Source: Lentisphaerota bacterium (GTDB lineage Bacteria; Verrucomicrobiota; Lentisphaeria; Victivallales; Victivallaceae). From it: 55,500 nucleotides of DNA. The DNA lies in NCBI GenBank assembly GCA_015061575.1, contig SUWF01000020.1:1-55500 (forward strand), in the 5' to 3' direction. The notes under the pieces were generated by a model. It made no database searches, was not told where the DNA came from, and was given only the letters and a program-made list of their open reading frames with translations. This document shows positions 1-8,651 of this stretch, one piece after another; the first letter of the stretch is position 1, and each line of letters starts with the position of its first letter. Made by a program: the position numbers and the translations under genes.

Positions 1-120
1 CAAGTTACTCACGCGTTCCTCACCCTTTCGCCACTAATGTATTGCTACATCCGTTCGACTTGCATGCCTAATCCATGCCGCCAGCGTTCGTCCTGAGCCA
101 GGATCAAACTCTCCATAAAA
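1..120 (-). rRNA. rrs: 16S ribosomal RNA, 5' end only
   Basis: The reverse complement carries the universal 5' 16S block AGAGTTTGATCCTGGCTCAG followed by GACGAACGCTGGCGGC and GCAAGTCGAACG, then GAACGCGTGAGTAAC, so this is the first ~120 nt of a small-subunit rRNA gene that continues off the left edge. The mature 5' end is placed about 8 nt before AGAGTTTGATC. The GGACGAACGCTGGCGGC form fits Verrucomicrobia/Lentisphaerae-type sequences, but too little is present for firm placement. Three promoters lie upstream. Confidence 0.97.
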
Positions 121-328
121 ATTATTCAAACAACCGAAGTTGTTAATGCTTTTTTAAGAAGAATCGATTTAGCTCGATTTCTTTGTGTGATTTGAACTAC
201 ATTCAAATTCAATGTAAATTGTCAGGTTACATCGCACTATTCAATTTTCAAACAACCATCACTTCACCAGTGATCGGCTTTTTATCTCAACCGCGTTTCA
301 CTTATCAGCAAATCGCAGCGTGATATTT

Positions 329-356
329 AATTTAGCACCGTTTGAAGATTTGTCAA
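329..356 (-). promoter_or_regulatory. rRNA promoter, proximal copy
   Basis: On the minus strand a perfect -35 TTGACA (356-351), a 16-nt spacer and -10 TAAATT (334-329) point to the 16S gene. The discriminator is followed by CACGC. It is the copy nearest 16S of three promoters at a 106-bp period. Confidence 0.85.
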
Positions 357-434
357 ATTTTAATTTCAACTTTTTTCAAACTTTTTTATTTCAACCCCGC
401 CGTTCGCTTTCCAGCGATTTGCGGCGTGAGGTTT

Positions 435-462
435 AATATATCACTGTTTGAAGATTTGTCAA
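435..462 (-). promoter_or_regulatory. rRNA promoter, middle copy
   Basis: Minus-strand -35 TTGACA (462-457), 16-nt spacer and -10 TATATT (440-435), the best -10 of the three. The flanks (AAATCTTCAAAC upstream, CACGCCGC downstream) match the other two copies. Confidence 0.87.
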
Positions 463-540
463 ATCTTATTTCAAACTTTTTTAAGATTTTTTTCAACCCG
501 CTTCGCTCAACGCTCTTCAGCGTTTTGCGGCGTGCTTTTT

Positions 541-568
541 AATTTAGCACGATTTTTCGATTTGTCAA
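541..568 (-). promoter_or_regulatory. rRNA promoter, distal copy
   Basis: Minus-strand -35 TTGACA (568-563), 16-nt spacer and -10 TAAATT (546-541), followed by a CACGCCGC start region as in the middle copy. The -35 hexamers of the three copies sit at exact 106-bp intervals. Confidence 0.85.
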
Positions 569-712
569 ATCTTAAAGTGAACTTTTTTTGATTTTTTCTT
601 GTCAACCATCGCCGTTTGAGCTCACGCCCTATTGGCGACAGGGCTTTAAATTGCCACAACTCCGCAAAATTGCAAATTTAAAACTCAACTTTTTCGCAAA
701 ATTTATCACTTT

Positions 713-764
713 TTGAGCCTTTTGGCCACAAACTACTATAAAATATCAGTATATCAGATACTGT
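713..764 (+). promoter_or_regulatory. possible promoter and 6-5-6 inverted repeat before the propeller gene
   Basis: An AT-rich stretch contains TATAAA (738-743) with a weak -35-like TTGAGC 19 nt upstream. Just downstream is the inverted repeat CAGTAT-ATCAG-ATACTG (748-764), a possible operator. The position, 150 bp before the chosen start codon of the propeller-type gene, is suitable, but both calls are weak. Confidence 0.3.
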
Positions 765-914
765 TTCCGTAATTCAAACCTGTTTTACTAAGCAATGACT
801 TTATATATGCACAGCTCAAAAAATCCCGATTATCTTGCAAATATTGTCACCAATGCTATATTATTTTTGGGTATCAAATGTTATTCTTATGACTGTAAAA
901 GTGGAGCTTGGACG

Positions 915-2243
915 ATGAAAAAATTATCCTCCCCCCTTGAAGTAACCTCTCTGCGGGAACTGTTTTACGATGATTATTTAATTTCCGAACGGCACAACCT
1001 TGAATTCCGCATACATTCGCCGGTCGAACAAACCGCATCTTCCGGTAAACCCTGCGGTCATTACGGAGCTATTGTCAAAACCAATGATAAATATCTTTAT
1101 TATTGCCGCGGATTTGACGGGGTATATAACGGAATACGTTCCAATGCCAATCCAGGCGAGTATCTGGCAGTATCCGAAAGCAGCGATGGCATCAACTGGG
1201 TTGCACCGGATTTTAAAAAATTTCCTGATCAGCCGGTTCCAGTCAATGCGATTTTTTATGGCAATGGCTTTACTCATAATTTTGCTCCGTTTTTCGACAA
1301 CAATCCGAACACTCCTGAAAGTGAACGCTTTAAGGCGGTGTCAGGAGTGCGGGAAACTCAAGGCCTTTTTGCTTTTTACTCCGCCGATGGGATTAATTGG
1401 CAACATTACGACGCTCAACAGCCTGTTATCTCTTACTCTCCGGAAAAGTACGGGGGGCACATGCTCGACTCTCAAAACGTTGTTTTTTATTCGGAGTACG
1501 AAAAATGCTATGTAATGTATTTACGAGTTTGGAAGACTGCCGATGGGATTACCGGCTTGCGAACTTTTGCCAAAAGCGTCAGCCAGGATTTTCGCAATTG
1601 GAGCGAACCGGAGTTGCTGCATGTCAATTTTCCGGATGAACATTTATATGTCAGCACACTGGCACCTTATCCGCGAGCGCCACAATACTATATAGGCATG
1701 CCAACCCGTTACTTTGGCAAGCGAGGTTCCGCTACAGATGTCACTCTTATATTTTCCCGGCATGGCCAAAGCATTCAGCGTCCGCTTGATGAAGCTTGGA
1801 TAAAGCCAGGTCTGAATCCGGCACGCTGGCAAAACCGCAGCAATTATATGGCCTGGCAAATTATTGAGCACACTCCGGAAGAATTGATTTTTTACCATGG
1901 TCCTGAAAATATCATGTATAAATTGCGTACTGACGGTTTTGCGTCAATTCACGCCGGAACGCAATCAGGATCGTTACTGACCAAAGTCTTAAACCGGCAA
2001 CATGGCGAACTGGAAGTTAATTTATCTACCAGCGCAGGCGGCGGTATGTCTTTGGCGGTATGCGATCCCTCCGGCAAGGCGATTCCCGGCTACACATTCG
2101 AGGATTTTGGAGAGTTTTACGGAGATAAAATCGCTCTTGTTCCCCAGTGGAACGGCAAAAGATTCTCTGCCCTTCCCCCGGGCCCATTCCGCTTGCACAT
2201 GCAGCTTAAAGAGTGTGATATTTACAGCATAGCTTTTAAATAA
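915..2243 (+). CDS. five-bladed beta-propeller, glycoside hydrolase-like protein
   Basis: Encodes 442 aa from the ATG at 915, chosen because GGAG lies 8 nt upstream; an in-frame ATG at 795 has no ribosome binding site. There is no obvious signal peptide. The protein opens with LRELFYDDYLISERHNLEF, a form I associate with GH32/43-like propeller proteins of PVC bacteria. Blade-type motifs recur: SESSDGINW, FYSADGINW, MLDSQNVVFYSEYEKCYVMYLRVW and RTFAKSVSQDFRNWSEP. Enzymes of this fold act on plant or host glycans, but I cannot name the substrate or confirm the catalytic acids, so activity is inferred from fold only. It stands alone on the plus strand and converges with the symporter gene across a shared hairpin. 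Confidence 0.75.
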   Translation: MKKLSSPLEVTSLRELFYDDYLISERHNLEFRIHSPVEQTASSGKPCGHYGAIVKTNDKYLYYCRGFDGVYNGIRSNANPGEYLAVSESSDGINWVAPDFKKFPDQPVPVNAIFYGNGFTHNFAPFFDNNPNTPESERFKAVSGVRETQGLFAFYSADGINWQHYDAQQPVISYSPEKYGGHMLDSQNVVFYSEYEKCYVMYLRVWKTADGITGLRTFAKSVSQDFRNWSEPELLHVNFPDEHLYVSTLAPYPRAPQYYIGMPTRYFGKRGSATDVTLIFSRHGQSIQRPLDEAWIKPGLNPARWQNRSNYMAWQIIEHTPEELIFYHGPENIMYKLRTDGFASIHAGTQSGSLLTKVLNRQHGELEVNLSTSAGGGMSLAVCDPSGKAIPGYTFEDFGEFYGDKIALVPQWNGKRFSALPPGPFRLHMQLKECDIYSIAFK

Positions 2244-2250
2244 CGATTCT

Positions 2251-2293
2251 GAAAAACGGGCGGCTGCAGCAAAAAAGCTCTGCAGCCGCCCGT
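2251..2293 (-). terminator. intrinsic terminator between convergent genes
   Basis: A perfect 14-bp stem (ACGGGCGGCTGCAG, 2256-2269, with 2280-2293) has a 10-nt loop. Read on the minus strand it is followed by TTTTT, so it mainly ends the symporter transcript. On the plus strand there is no T-run, although the stem could still slow polymerase from the propeller gene. Confidence 0.85.
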
Positions 2294-2319
2294 AACATTA
2301 TGCCTTTTCCGGCACTTTT

Positions 2320-4641
2320 TTATTGTTTACTGCCGTTGGAAGCGGCTTCCGCCTGGTTTTCAGCTTCGGTAAATTTAGCCTTATCTGCGAGCGACACGTT
2401 GCCTTCCACTGCGCCGTTATCCAGATGATCCACCTCCCGGTGTTCCAGATCCCGGAACAATCTGTACATATCAATAACGCCCCCGATACCAAACCAGAAC
2501 GTGGATATAAATGCCACGATCCCCGGAATCAGCAAGGTTGTAATAAAGAAATAATGTCCCCACCACTCAATCGGCCACGGCGTTATACCGTTCCAGATGA
2601 TCACCAGCACAAACGCCAGAATGAATTTGTAAATGAAGCTGTACAAAAACACACTCCAGGCGATCACCCGATCCGAGCGGGTGTATTCCGTGGTAATACC
2701 GATGAGTTTGGCACCGATGGTGCGCCATGACCATGCGGTCTTTTCTTTCTTTTCGCCATCAGTATTATATATACCTCGATGCAGCATACGGTCGAGATTG
2801 AACGGTTTGCGCTGAGTGGCCGCCGAAACAACTACATATATACACAGCGTAATGATCATGGTCAGCAGGTAAAGTTCATACGAATTGATGGGAAACTTTA
2901 CGGGATCCATTTTCCAGACCACATAGGGATTTAATGGCGATGACACTGCTTCCAGGAAACGCCCCACTGAATCGACCCAGCCATGTTTGGCCAGCCACGG
3001 ATATACCACATCGGCCCAGTTGCGCTGTACAAAAATACTGCTGAAAGATAGCAGCATACCGGAAATCAGCGATGCAAATGCTCCGGCCGTGTTCCCAAAG
3101 CGGCTGTACAAACCGAAAATCATTACCGGTCCGCATCCGCCCAGCCACATCATACACATCAATGTTACAAACAAATTGATGTAATCCAATTGCGACATAA
3201 AGAAACTTCCGCACAAAAAGAACACCCCTACCCCGATGGAGGCCCACCGCAACAGCCACATGTGCTGCTTGGGCGTGGGCTGTTTTTTCATCAGCGGCAG
3301 AATAACGTCTTGCGTAAACGTCAAACTGGCACTGAAAATGCGTGTATCATCGGTGGAGATCATTGCCAACACCAACAGCAAACAGAAAAGTCCCATAATC
3401 ACCGGCGGCAACATTTCCCGCATGGCCGATGCCATCATCAGCTGGTGATAGAGCGTCCGGTATTCCTGAAAACGGGCGTTGCCTTCGGAGTCGCCTTCAT
3501 AACTTTTGAAAGCCTGGTGCGCCGCATCCAAAACCGGTGTATCCAGATTCCGTTTCTGCGAAAGCGGAGCATCCTGCCCGATATTATGGATTTGTGCCGG
3601 TACTGCCGCTATACGCCTGGCAAAGTCCGAACGGTTTTCCGGGGCCACCAGCTCCTGCGAAATATGTTCGCTCAGGGCAATCTTGATCGTGCGGGCATCA
3701 GTGGCAAAACTCTTGTGGTTCATCATTACGATAATGCCGATGGCGATCAGCACATAAAAAAGTGCATTCAAGGCGCCGCGCCAGGTACCCAGCAGTCCGG
3801 CCATTTTCTGTTCGTGCGGAGATTTGGCCGCCGTACTGTAACCGGCTCCGATCCAGCTGGCACGGTGAATGATCGTAGTTACTACCGCCAATACCACTGT
3901 CAGCAAATTAAAATCCCGCAGGTCAGATATATCGTAGGGGTTGAGGAAACTCTCATTGGCTACCCGGTCGCTCATCACCGGCACAATATCAGTTGACCAG
4001 TTGAACTTCCACAAAATGAAAATTACAAAAATCACCATCAGCGGGAACAAAAACATCCCCTGCAATGCGTCAGTGATCAGCAGCGAAAGCGTACCTCCGC
4101 AACAGATCAGCGTGATCGCCAGCGTCAGACAGATCAACACAATAATAACGAATGTTGACATCTCCACGCCAAAGATATTTACCGTATGCGGCAAGTCCAG
4201 AAAGTAGATAAAAAACCGGGCCGCCACCGCCGGCATGATCATATTGGCCAGCATTTCCGACACGCTGCGCAAACATGACGCAAAAATCCGGAACGGCCGG
4301 TTGTAGCGCATTTCCAGGAACTGCCCCAGACTCATCGCTTTTGTTTCTCTGAAACGATATGTACAATAACCGAAAAGACTGATAACGATCCCCAGCGGCA
4401 ATAATATATTATTCCAGAAGACCAGCGCAAAGCCGGTTTTGTAATGCACTTCAACGTAAGCAGCCAGTCCGATGATCGACAATGCAGCTGCCACGTCGCC
4501 CACGCTGATAACATACCGCCCGGCCACCCGCCCGGCGGAGAGAAAGTCCGCCACACTGCGGACATATTTCATAGAATAGATTCCGACACCCATTACTATT
4601 GCGGTCGGGATGATCAGAATCAACCAATCGCATAAACTCAT
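2320..4641 (-). CDS. sodium:solute symporter (SSS/SLC5 family)
   Basis: 773 aa, an integral membrane transporter that would couple Na+ entry to uptake of a small solute. The N-terminus (LIIPTAIVMGVGIYSMKYV) is the first helix, followed by DFLSAGRVAGRYVISVGDVAA, the SSS-type family start, and many further hydrophobic segments to about residue 745. The SSS hallmark region GAGYSTAAKSPHEQKMAGLLG sits near residue 265. The protein is longer than the usual 500-600 aa because of a hydrophilic insertion at about 315-415 and a C-terminal extension. AGGA precedes the ATG. Such large SSS proteins are common in PVC bacteria beside sugar-degrading genes, so a sugar or uronate substrate is possible but unproven. 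Confidence 0.88.
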   Translation of the reverse strand: MSLCDWLILIIPTAIVMGVGIYSMKYVRSVADFLSAGRVAGRYVISVGDVAAALSIIGLAAYVEVHYKTGFALVFWNNILLPLGIVISLFGYCTYRFRETKAMSLGQFLEMRYNRPFRIFASCLRSVSEMLANMIMPAVAARFFIYFLDLPHTVNIFGVEMSTFVIIVLICLTLAITLICCGGTLSLLITDALQGMFLFPLMVIFVIFILWKFNWSTDIVPVMSDRVANESFLNPYDISDLRDFNLLTVVLAVVTTIIHRASWIGAGYSTAAKSPHEQKMAGLLGTWRGALNALFYVLIAIGIIVMMNHKSFATDARTIKIALSEHISQELVAPENRSDFARRIAAVPAQIHNIGQDAPLSQKRNLDTPVLDAAHQAFKSYEGDSEGNARFQEYRTLYHQLMMASAMREMLPPVIMGLFCLLLVLAMISTDDTRIFSASLTFTQDVILPLMKKQPTPKQHMWLLRWASIGVGVFFLCGSFFMSQLDYINLFVTLMCMMWLGGCGPVMIFGLYSRFGNTAGAFASLISGMLLSFSSIFVQRNWADVVYPWLAKHGWVDSVGRFLEAVSSPLNPYVVWKMDPVKFPINSYELYLLTMIITLCIYVVVSAATQRKPFNLDRMLHRGIYNTDGEKKEKTAWSWRTIGAKLIGITTEYTRSDRVIAWSVFLYSFIYKFILAFVLVIIWNGITPWPIEWWGHYFFITTLLIPGIVAFISTFWFGIGGVIDMYRLFRDLEHREVDHLDNGAVEGNVSLADKAKFTEAENQAEAASNGSKQ

Positions 4642-4780
4642 TTTTTTTGTTTCCTGCCATTAGATGTCGCCGACAAAAGGATAACAAGTTCGTGGATCAA
4701 TCGCTCAAAATCAATCCGGAAAGAACCTGTTCAACCTTTTGCCTGCTGCACATTATTGATCCGGAAACAGTGCTGCAGCG

Positions 4781-5281
4781 TCAAAGAGCCGATGTAGTTT
4801 TTTTACGCCGTGTACGGCGTTCCTCCACCAACCGTTTGACCCCGGTGTAGGTCAAAGGCGTCATAATGGCAGCTAATATACCGCCGCCGATAAAAAACGC
4901 TATCGTAAAATGCCATCCAAGCGCTAAAAGCGATTCAAAATTCTGCTCTGCTAAGACTTTTTGCATGGCATCTTTTATTTGATCCCAGGACAGTCCTCCA
5001 CCCATAAGAAGATTGCCCACATAACACTGTGCCGGATAAATGAAAAATATGGTAAAATGATTGGTAAGCAGTGTTCCCAACGTTGCACCGATCTTGCTGC
5101 CGCGCATTATAAATGCCGCCGGCAAAGATATAAGCAGCTGGGTTCCAAAGGGGAAGAAACATCCGCAAAACATACCGATCGCCCAACCGCGGGCTATATA
5201 TTTGGCATCAGCTTTCTCGCGCACTATTTTTGCATAGAGCCGCAGCAGCTTCCACCGCGAAAATATCTTCCCTGACTTCAT
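4781..5281 (-). CDS. DUF2062 membrane protein
   Basis: 166 aa with a basic N-terminus and three hydrophobic spans (about 31-58, 64-93 and 125-150). The block RGWAIGMFCGCFFPFGTQ followed by GATLGTLLTNHFTIFFIYP is the DUF2062 signature, including the conserved Asn and Pro residues in the membrane helices. AGGAG precedes the start. The family has no established biochemical role; it is often found near lipid or glycosyl-transfer genes. Here it lies 30 bp before secDF reads out on the same strand, so it may be expressed from the secDF transcript. Ends in a basic tail (RRTRRKKTTSAL). Confidence 0.8.
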   Translation of the reverse strand: MKSGKIFSRWKLLRLYAKIVREKADAKYIARGWAIGMFCGCFFPFGTQLLISLPAAFIMRGSKIGATLGTLLTNHFTIFFIYPAQCYVGNLLMGGGLSWDQIKDAMQKVLAEQNFESLLALGWHFTIAFFIGGGILAAIMTPLTYTGVKRLVEERRTRRKKTTSAL

Positions 5282-5311
5282 ACCAATGCTCTCCTGTGCG
5301 TGAAATATTTT

Positions 5312-7879
5312 TCACGACTCGTTTTTTTGACCGGATAATAATTGTTCATTAACTTCATTCCGGTCATTCTTTTTCTTCATCCGGTTATAAAAAACAATAA
5401 CCGGACTGGCTATATACAAACTTGAATAACTGCCGATAATGATCCCCAACGCAATGACCATCATAAAGTCACTGATGGCAATACCTCCGGCCACCAGCAT
5501 GACCATCACCACAATAAACGTGGTCAAACTGGTCAGCACTGTCCGGCTCAGCGTGCGGTTCAAGCTGTCATCAACGATTGCTTCAAACGGCAGCTCCGGA
5601 TGCAGTTTGCGTTCTTCCCGGATACGGTCAAAGATCACGATGGTATCGTTGATCGAATACCCGATGATCGTCAACAATCCCGCCACTACCGGCAGGCTCA
5701 TTTCCCTTCCGAACAGCACAAATACACCCAAAGCAAGAATCACGTCATGCACCAGTGCCAGAATACCGGCGATTGCGTAATTGAATTCATAACGCAGCGA
5801 TACATAAACGATCATCCCCAGAAAAGCCAATATCAGCGAAATCACCGCATTGCGGGTCATTTCTCCGCCCACCAGCGCACCAATCAAAGTAGCGGAACCA
5901 TCTTTCAGCTGCAGCTGAGGATAGTTTTTGTTGAGCAGATTCCTGACATATTCTCCGATGCTTTCGCTGCCGGCTGAGAGTTCTTTGCCGGTACCTTCCC
6001 GCAACAGGATCTCGATCTTGCGGTTGTCGGTTTGCGAGGCACTGCTTTTGTAAACGACCTTGCCGGGGAGTTGGTTTTCCTGCAAAGTCTTTTCCAGATC
6101 AGCCACAGCAGCCCGTTCATTATAGGCATAGCTGAGCAGCGTACCGCCGGTGAAGTCCACACTGAGCATATCCCGTCCCTTTACAGCAAACAAGACAAAA
6201 CTCAGCACGATCAAAACACTGCTGACAATGACCGCCACTTTGGATTGTTTAAGGAAAGGTATGGCTGGTTTGCTGAAAAAGCGCAGCATATTGAGTTTAA
6301 CTTCCGGCTTGATCACCAGCAGCCAATCAAACATTACCCGGCTCATGAAAAGTGCCGTGAACAAACTTGCCACGATCCCGATCGCCAGACTGACAGCAAA
6401 ACCTTTGACCGCACCGGTGCCGAAATACATCAGAATTATCGCCACAACTAACGTAGTCAAATTGCCGTCCAGCACGGCCGAATAAGCTTGCTTGAAACCG
6501 TTGTTCACCACCGAAATGGAATTTTTTCCGGCGTCAAATTCTTCTCGCATACGTTCAAAGACCAGCACATTGGCATCCACCGCCATACCCAAAGTCAGGA
6601 TGATCCCGGCGATCCCCGGCATGGTCAGCGTGGCGCCAAAAGTCGCCATTGCCCCCAGAATAAGTACCACATTGGCCACCAATGCAGTAACCGCAATAAC
6701 TCCGGCTAAACGGTAGTACACGATCATAAATATGCCCAAAAGCACCAGTGCGATCAACCCGGCCCGGATACCATTGCTGACGTTATCAGCCCCCAAAGTG
6801 GGATCGGTATCGTAAACCGCCTGCACATCCACCCGGAAGGGAAAACTGCCACTGTTGAGCGCATCGGCAATATTCTGAGCTTCTTCCATGGAAAAGCGTC
6901 CGGTGATTTCGGCCTGCCCGCCGGCGATCCGGCTTTGGATCACCGGTGCGCAATAGAGTTTGCCGTCCAACACGATCGCCAATTGGCGTTTGATATTTTT
7001 TTCCGTAACTTGCGCAAACTGGGCCGCGCCTTGCGTATTGAACTTGAGCGCAATGGCTATAGAGCCAAACTGTGTTTGCGTAACTTGCGCCTTATCAATG
7101 GCATTACCGGTCATCTGCGGCTTGCGCTGCACAATATAAACATTCCCGACACTTTTGCGGTCGCTGGAAACTTCCCGCAAACGTTCGTAGCCCAGCGGCA
7201 GCGGAGAATTACGGTCAATGATGCTCTGGCTGTCCGGATGCACCAGCCGGAATTCCAGTTTATTGCTCATGGCAATGAGCTTTTGCAGTTTATCCTTTTC
7301 ATCCCGTGACACGATCGGGGCCTTCAGCGACAAAGCGGTGGAGGCAAAAGGAGCGATTTCGCTTTCAAAAATATTTTGTGATTCCAGCCGTTTGCGCAAT
7401 GCTTCCATGGCCAGATCGCGGTATTGATCAAAATTTTCTTCCAGTTTTTTCCTGGCTTCATCCCGGCTTATGCCGCTGGCGGCCAAAGCGTCGTAGTCCG
7501 GCTTGAGATCCAGCACAAATTCCACGCCGCCATCCAAATCCAACCCCAGACGGATCGCACTGGAGGCTTTTTTGCGCACCATGCTTACAACTTCGGAGTT
7601 ATCAAAGGCTTTGTCAAAAACGGTCAGCGGTTTAAGCTCAACATTTTGAGCTTCGGCGACTTCCAGCAGAGCACTTGCCGGATAGAGGTCAGCACGTTTT
7701 TTTTGTTCCTCTTCAGCTGCGGAAATAACTTTTTCCACTTGCGCCTTATCGGCATTTTCCGCCAGCGATGCCCGGAACGTTTCATAAAAATCCAATGGCT
7801 TGAGCGGATGAATTGCGCAGGCAAAAACAGCAATCACCCCGATCACCAGGAAAGTTCTGAGCTTCAGATATTCTTTCAT
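5312..7879 (-). CDS. secDF: protein translocase SecD-SecF fusion
   Basis: 855 aa from the ATG at 7879; a TTG one codon earlier is less likely. SecD and SecF assist SecYEG in pulling exported proteins across the inner membrane using the proton gradient. The first half is SecD: a membrane helix at 10-28, the LGLDLDGGVEF motif near 113, a periplasmic domain, and the conserved GMAVDANVLVFERMREE. The second half is SecF: helix near 550, VDFTGGTLLSYAY, and GYSINDTIVIFDRIREE near 765. Fusion of the two is known in several phyla and explains the length. Upstream is a short AT-rich gap; no yajC is seen next to it. Confidence 0.95.
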   Translation of the reverse strand: MKEYLKLRTFLVIGVIAVFACAIHPLKPLDFYETFRASLAENADKAQVEKVISAAEEEQKKRADLYPASALLEVAEAQNVELKPLTVFDKAFDNSEVVSMVRKKASSAIRLGLDLDGGVEFVLDLKPDYDALAASGISRDEARKKLEENFDQYRDLAMEALRKRLESQNIFESEIAPFASTALSLKAPIVSRDEKDKLQKLIAMSNKLEFRLVHPDSQSIIDRNSPLPLGYERLREVSSDRKSVGNVYIVQRKPQMTGNAIDKAQVTQTQFGSIAIALKFNTQGAAQFAQVTEKNIKRQLAIVLDGKLYCAPVIQSRIAGGQAEITGRFSMEEAQNIADALNSGSFPFRVDVQAVYDTDPTLGADNVSNGIRAGLIALVLLGIFMIVYYRLAGVIAVTALVANVVLILGAMATFGATLTMPGIAGIILTLGMAVDANVLVFERMREEFDAGKNSISVVNNGFKQAYSAVLDGNLTTLVVAIILMYFGTGAVKGFAVSLAIGIVASLFTALFMSRVMFDWLLVIKPEVKLNMLRFFSKPAIPFLKQSKVAVIVSSVLIVLSFVLFAVKGRDMLSVDFTGGTLLSYAYNERAAVADLEKTLQENQLPGKVVYKSSASQTDNRKIEILLREGTGKELSAGSESIGEYVRNLLNKNYPQLQLKDGSATLIGALVGGEMTRNAVISLILAFLGMIVYVSLRYEFNYAIAGILALVHDVILALGVFVLFGREMSLPVVAGLLTIIGYSINDTIVIFDRIREERKLHPELPFEAIVDDSLNRTLSRTVLTSLTTFIVVMVMLVAGGIAISDFMMVIALGIIIGSYSSLYIASPVIVFYNRMKKKNDRNEVNEQLLSGQKNES

Positions 7880-7949
7880 CAAAAAGATTCTTTCTTGCTA
7901 TTATCCGATACTTATTGTAAATATATCGGAACAGTATCCATTTAAATTC

Positions 7950-8004
7950 AAGCCGGGAATTTTAACAACCGCAATGCACATTTTTTGTGACATATTCCCG
8001 GCTT
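7950..8004 (-). terminator. hairpin after the small membrane protein gene
   Basis: An 11-bp inverted repeat, AAGCCGGGAAT (7950-7960) with ATTCCCGGCTT (7994-8004), starts directly beyond the stop codon of the upstream minus-strand gene. The loop is 33 nt and no clean T-run follows, so this may be a weak terminator or an RNA-processing or stability element. Confidence 0.4.
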
Positions 8005-8454
8005 TTATCCAACAACTCCCCTGCCTGGCCCTGCCCGCATAGGCAAAACTTTTTGCCATAGCCTGCGATAGTAAACAAGCTTGACTTCATTGCTCGAAAA
8101 ATATTTTTCACGAACATATTCTCTTTCAAAAATATCCGCAATCAGTGCAATCCGATCCCCGGTGCTGTGAGGCGGCAAAGTCCGGAAGCTGTTCCGGGAG
8201 TCCAGACGCAACAACACGCCGGAATTTCCCCGGAAATTCCAGCGGACAACGGCATCATCTTCAGCTTTTTCGCCGGCAAAAGCATTAAGCAGCGAACTGC
8301 TGACCTGAGAAGAAATCTGTTGGTAAGCCCCCGCTCCCGGCTGGCCGCAGAAATCACTGCCTTTCCCTGCCAACAGCAGCAAACCCGCAAGCAGTATACA
8401 ACCAAGCATCAACTTTTTATGAAGCTTTGCTATGATATGTATTTTAACAAACAT
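8005..8454 (-). CDS. small membrane-anchored protein of unknown function
   Basis: 149 aa that I do not recognise. A basic start (MFVKIHIIAKLHKKL) is followed by one hydrophobic span (MLGCILLAGLLLLAG, about 16-30), fitting a signal anchor or an uncleaved signal peptide with the rest outside the cytoplasm. The exported part contains VVRWNFRGNSGVLLRLDSR and a charged segment (FEREYVREKYFSSNEVKLVYYRRLW). AAAGG precedes the ATG. A second ATG at residue 16 could also serve. It lies between the SAH-recycling operon and secDF with gaps of more than 100 bp on both sides, so it is probably transcribed alone. Confidence 0.55.
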   Translation of the reverse strand: MFVKIHIIAKLHKKLMLGCILLAGLLLLAGKGSDFCGQPGAGAYQQISSQVSSSLLNAFAGEKAEDDAVVRWNFRGNSGVLLRLDSRNSFRTLPPHSTGDRIALIADIFEREYVREKYFSSNEVKLVYYRRLWQKVLPMRAGPGRGVVG

Positions 8455-8651
8455 TTTTACTGCCTTTACGAGTTTTTAAAAGCCCAAAACACTATAATCA
8501 GGGTAATTTAGCACACGCTCAAGATATATGCAAGTAAAAAATTGGTTTTTAAATGACATTTCAGTTTTTTTAAATACCAAATTTGCCGCTCCGGCTTGAA
8601 TAATCAATGTGTTTTATTTTTTAAAACACATTTTTCGCCGGAATCCCCTGC

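Larger units (their letters stand above)
286..600 (-). repeat. three ~106-bp tandem repeats carrying rRNA promoters
   Basis: Three successive segments share the same layout on the minus strand: AACTTTTTT/TTGAAA-rich upstream DNA, TTGACAAATC, a -10, CACGC(C)GC, then an AGCG-containing spacer ending in GGTTGA. The promoter elements recur at exactly 106 bp while the spacer parts have diverged. This looks like tandem duplication of one promoter unit, which would raise the loading of polymerase onto the rRNA operon. Confidence 0.8.

Noticed and set aside
795..914. 40-codon N-terminal extension of the propeller gene
   Set aside because: The ATG at 795 has no ribosome binding site and the added sequence is not family-like; the ATG at 915 has GGAG at the right distance.
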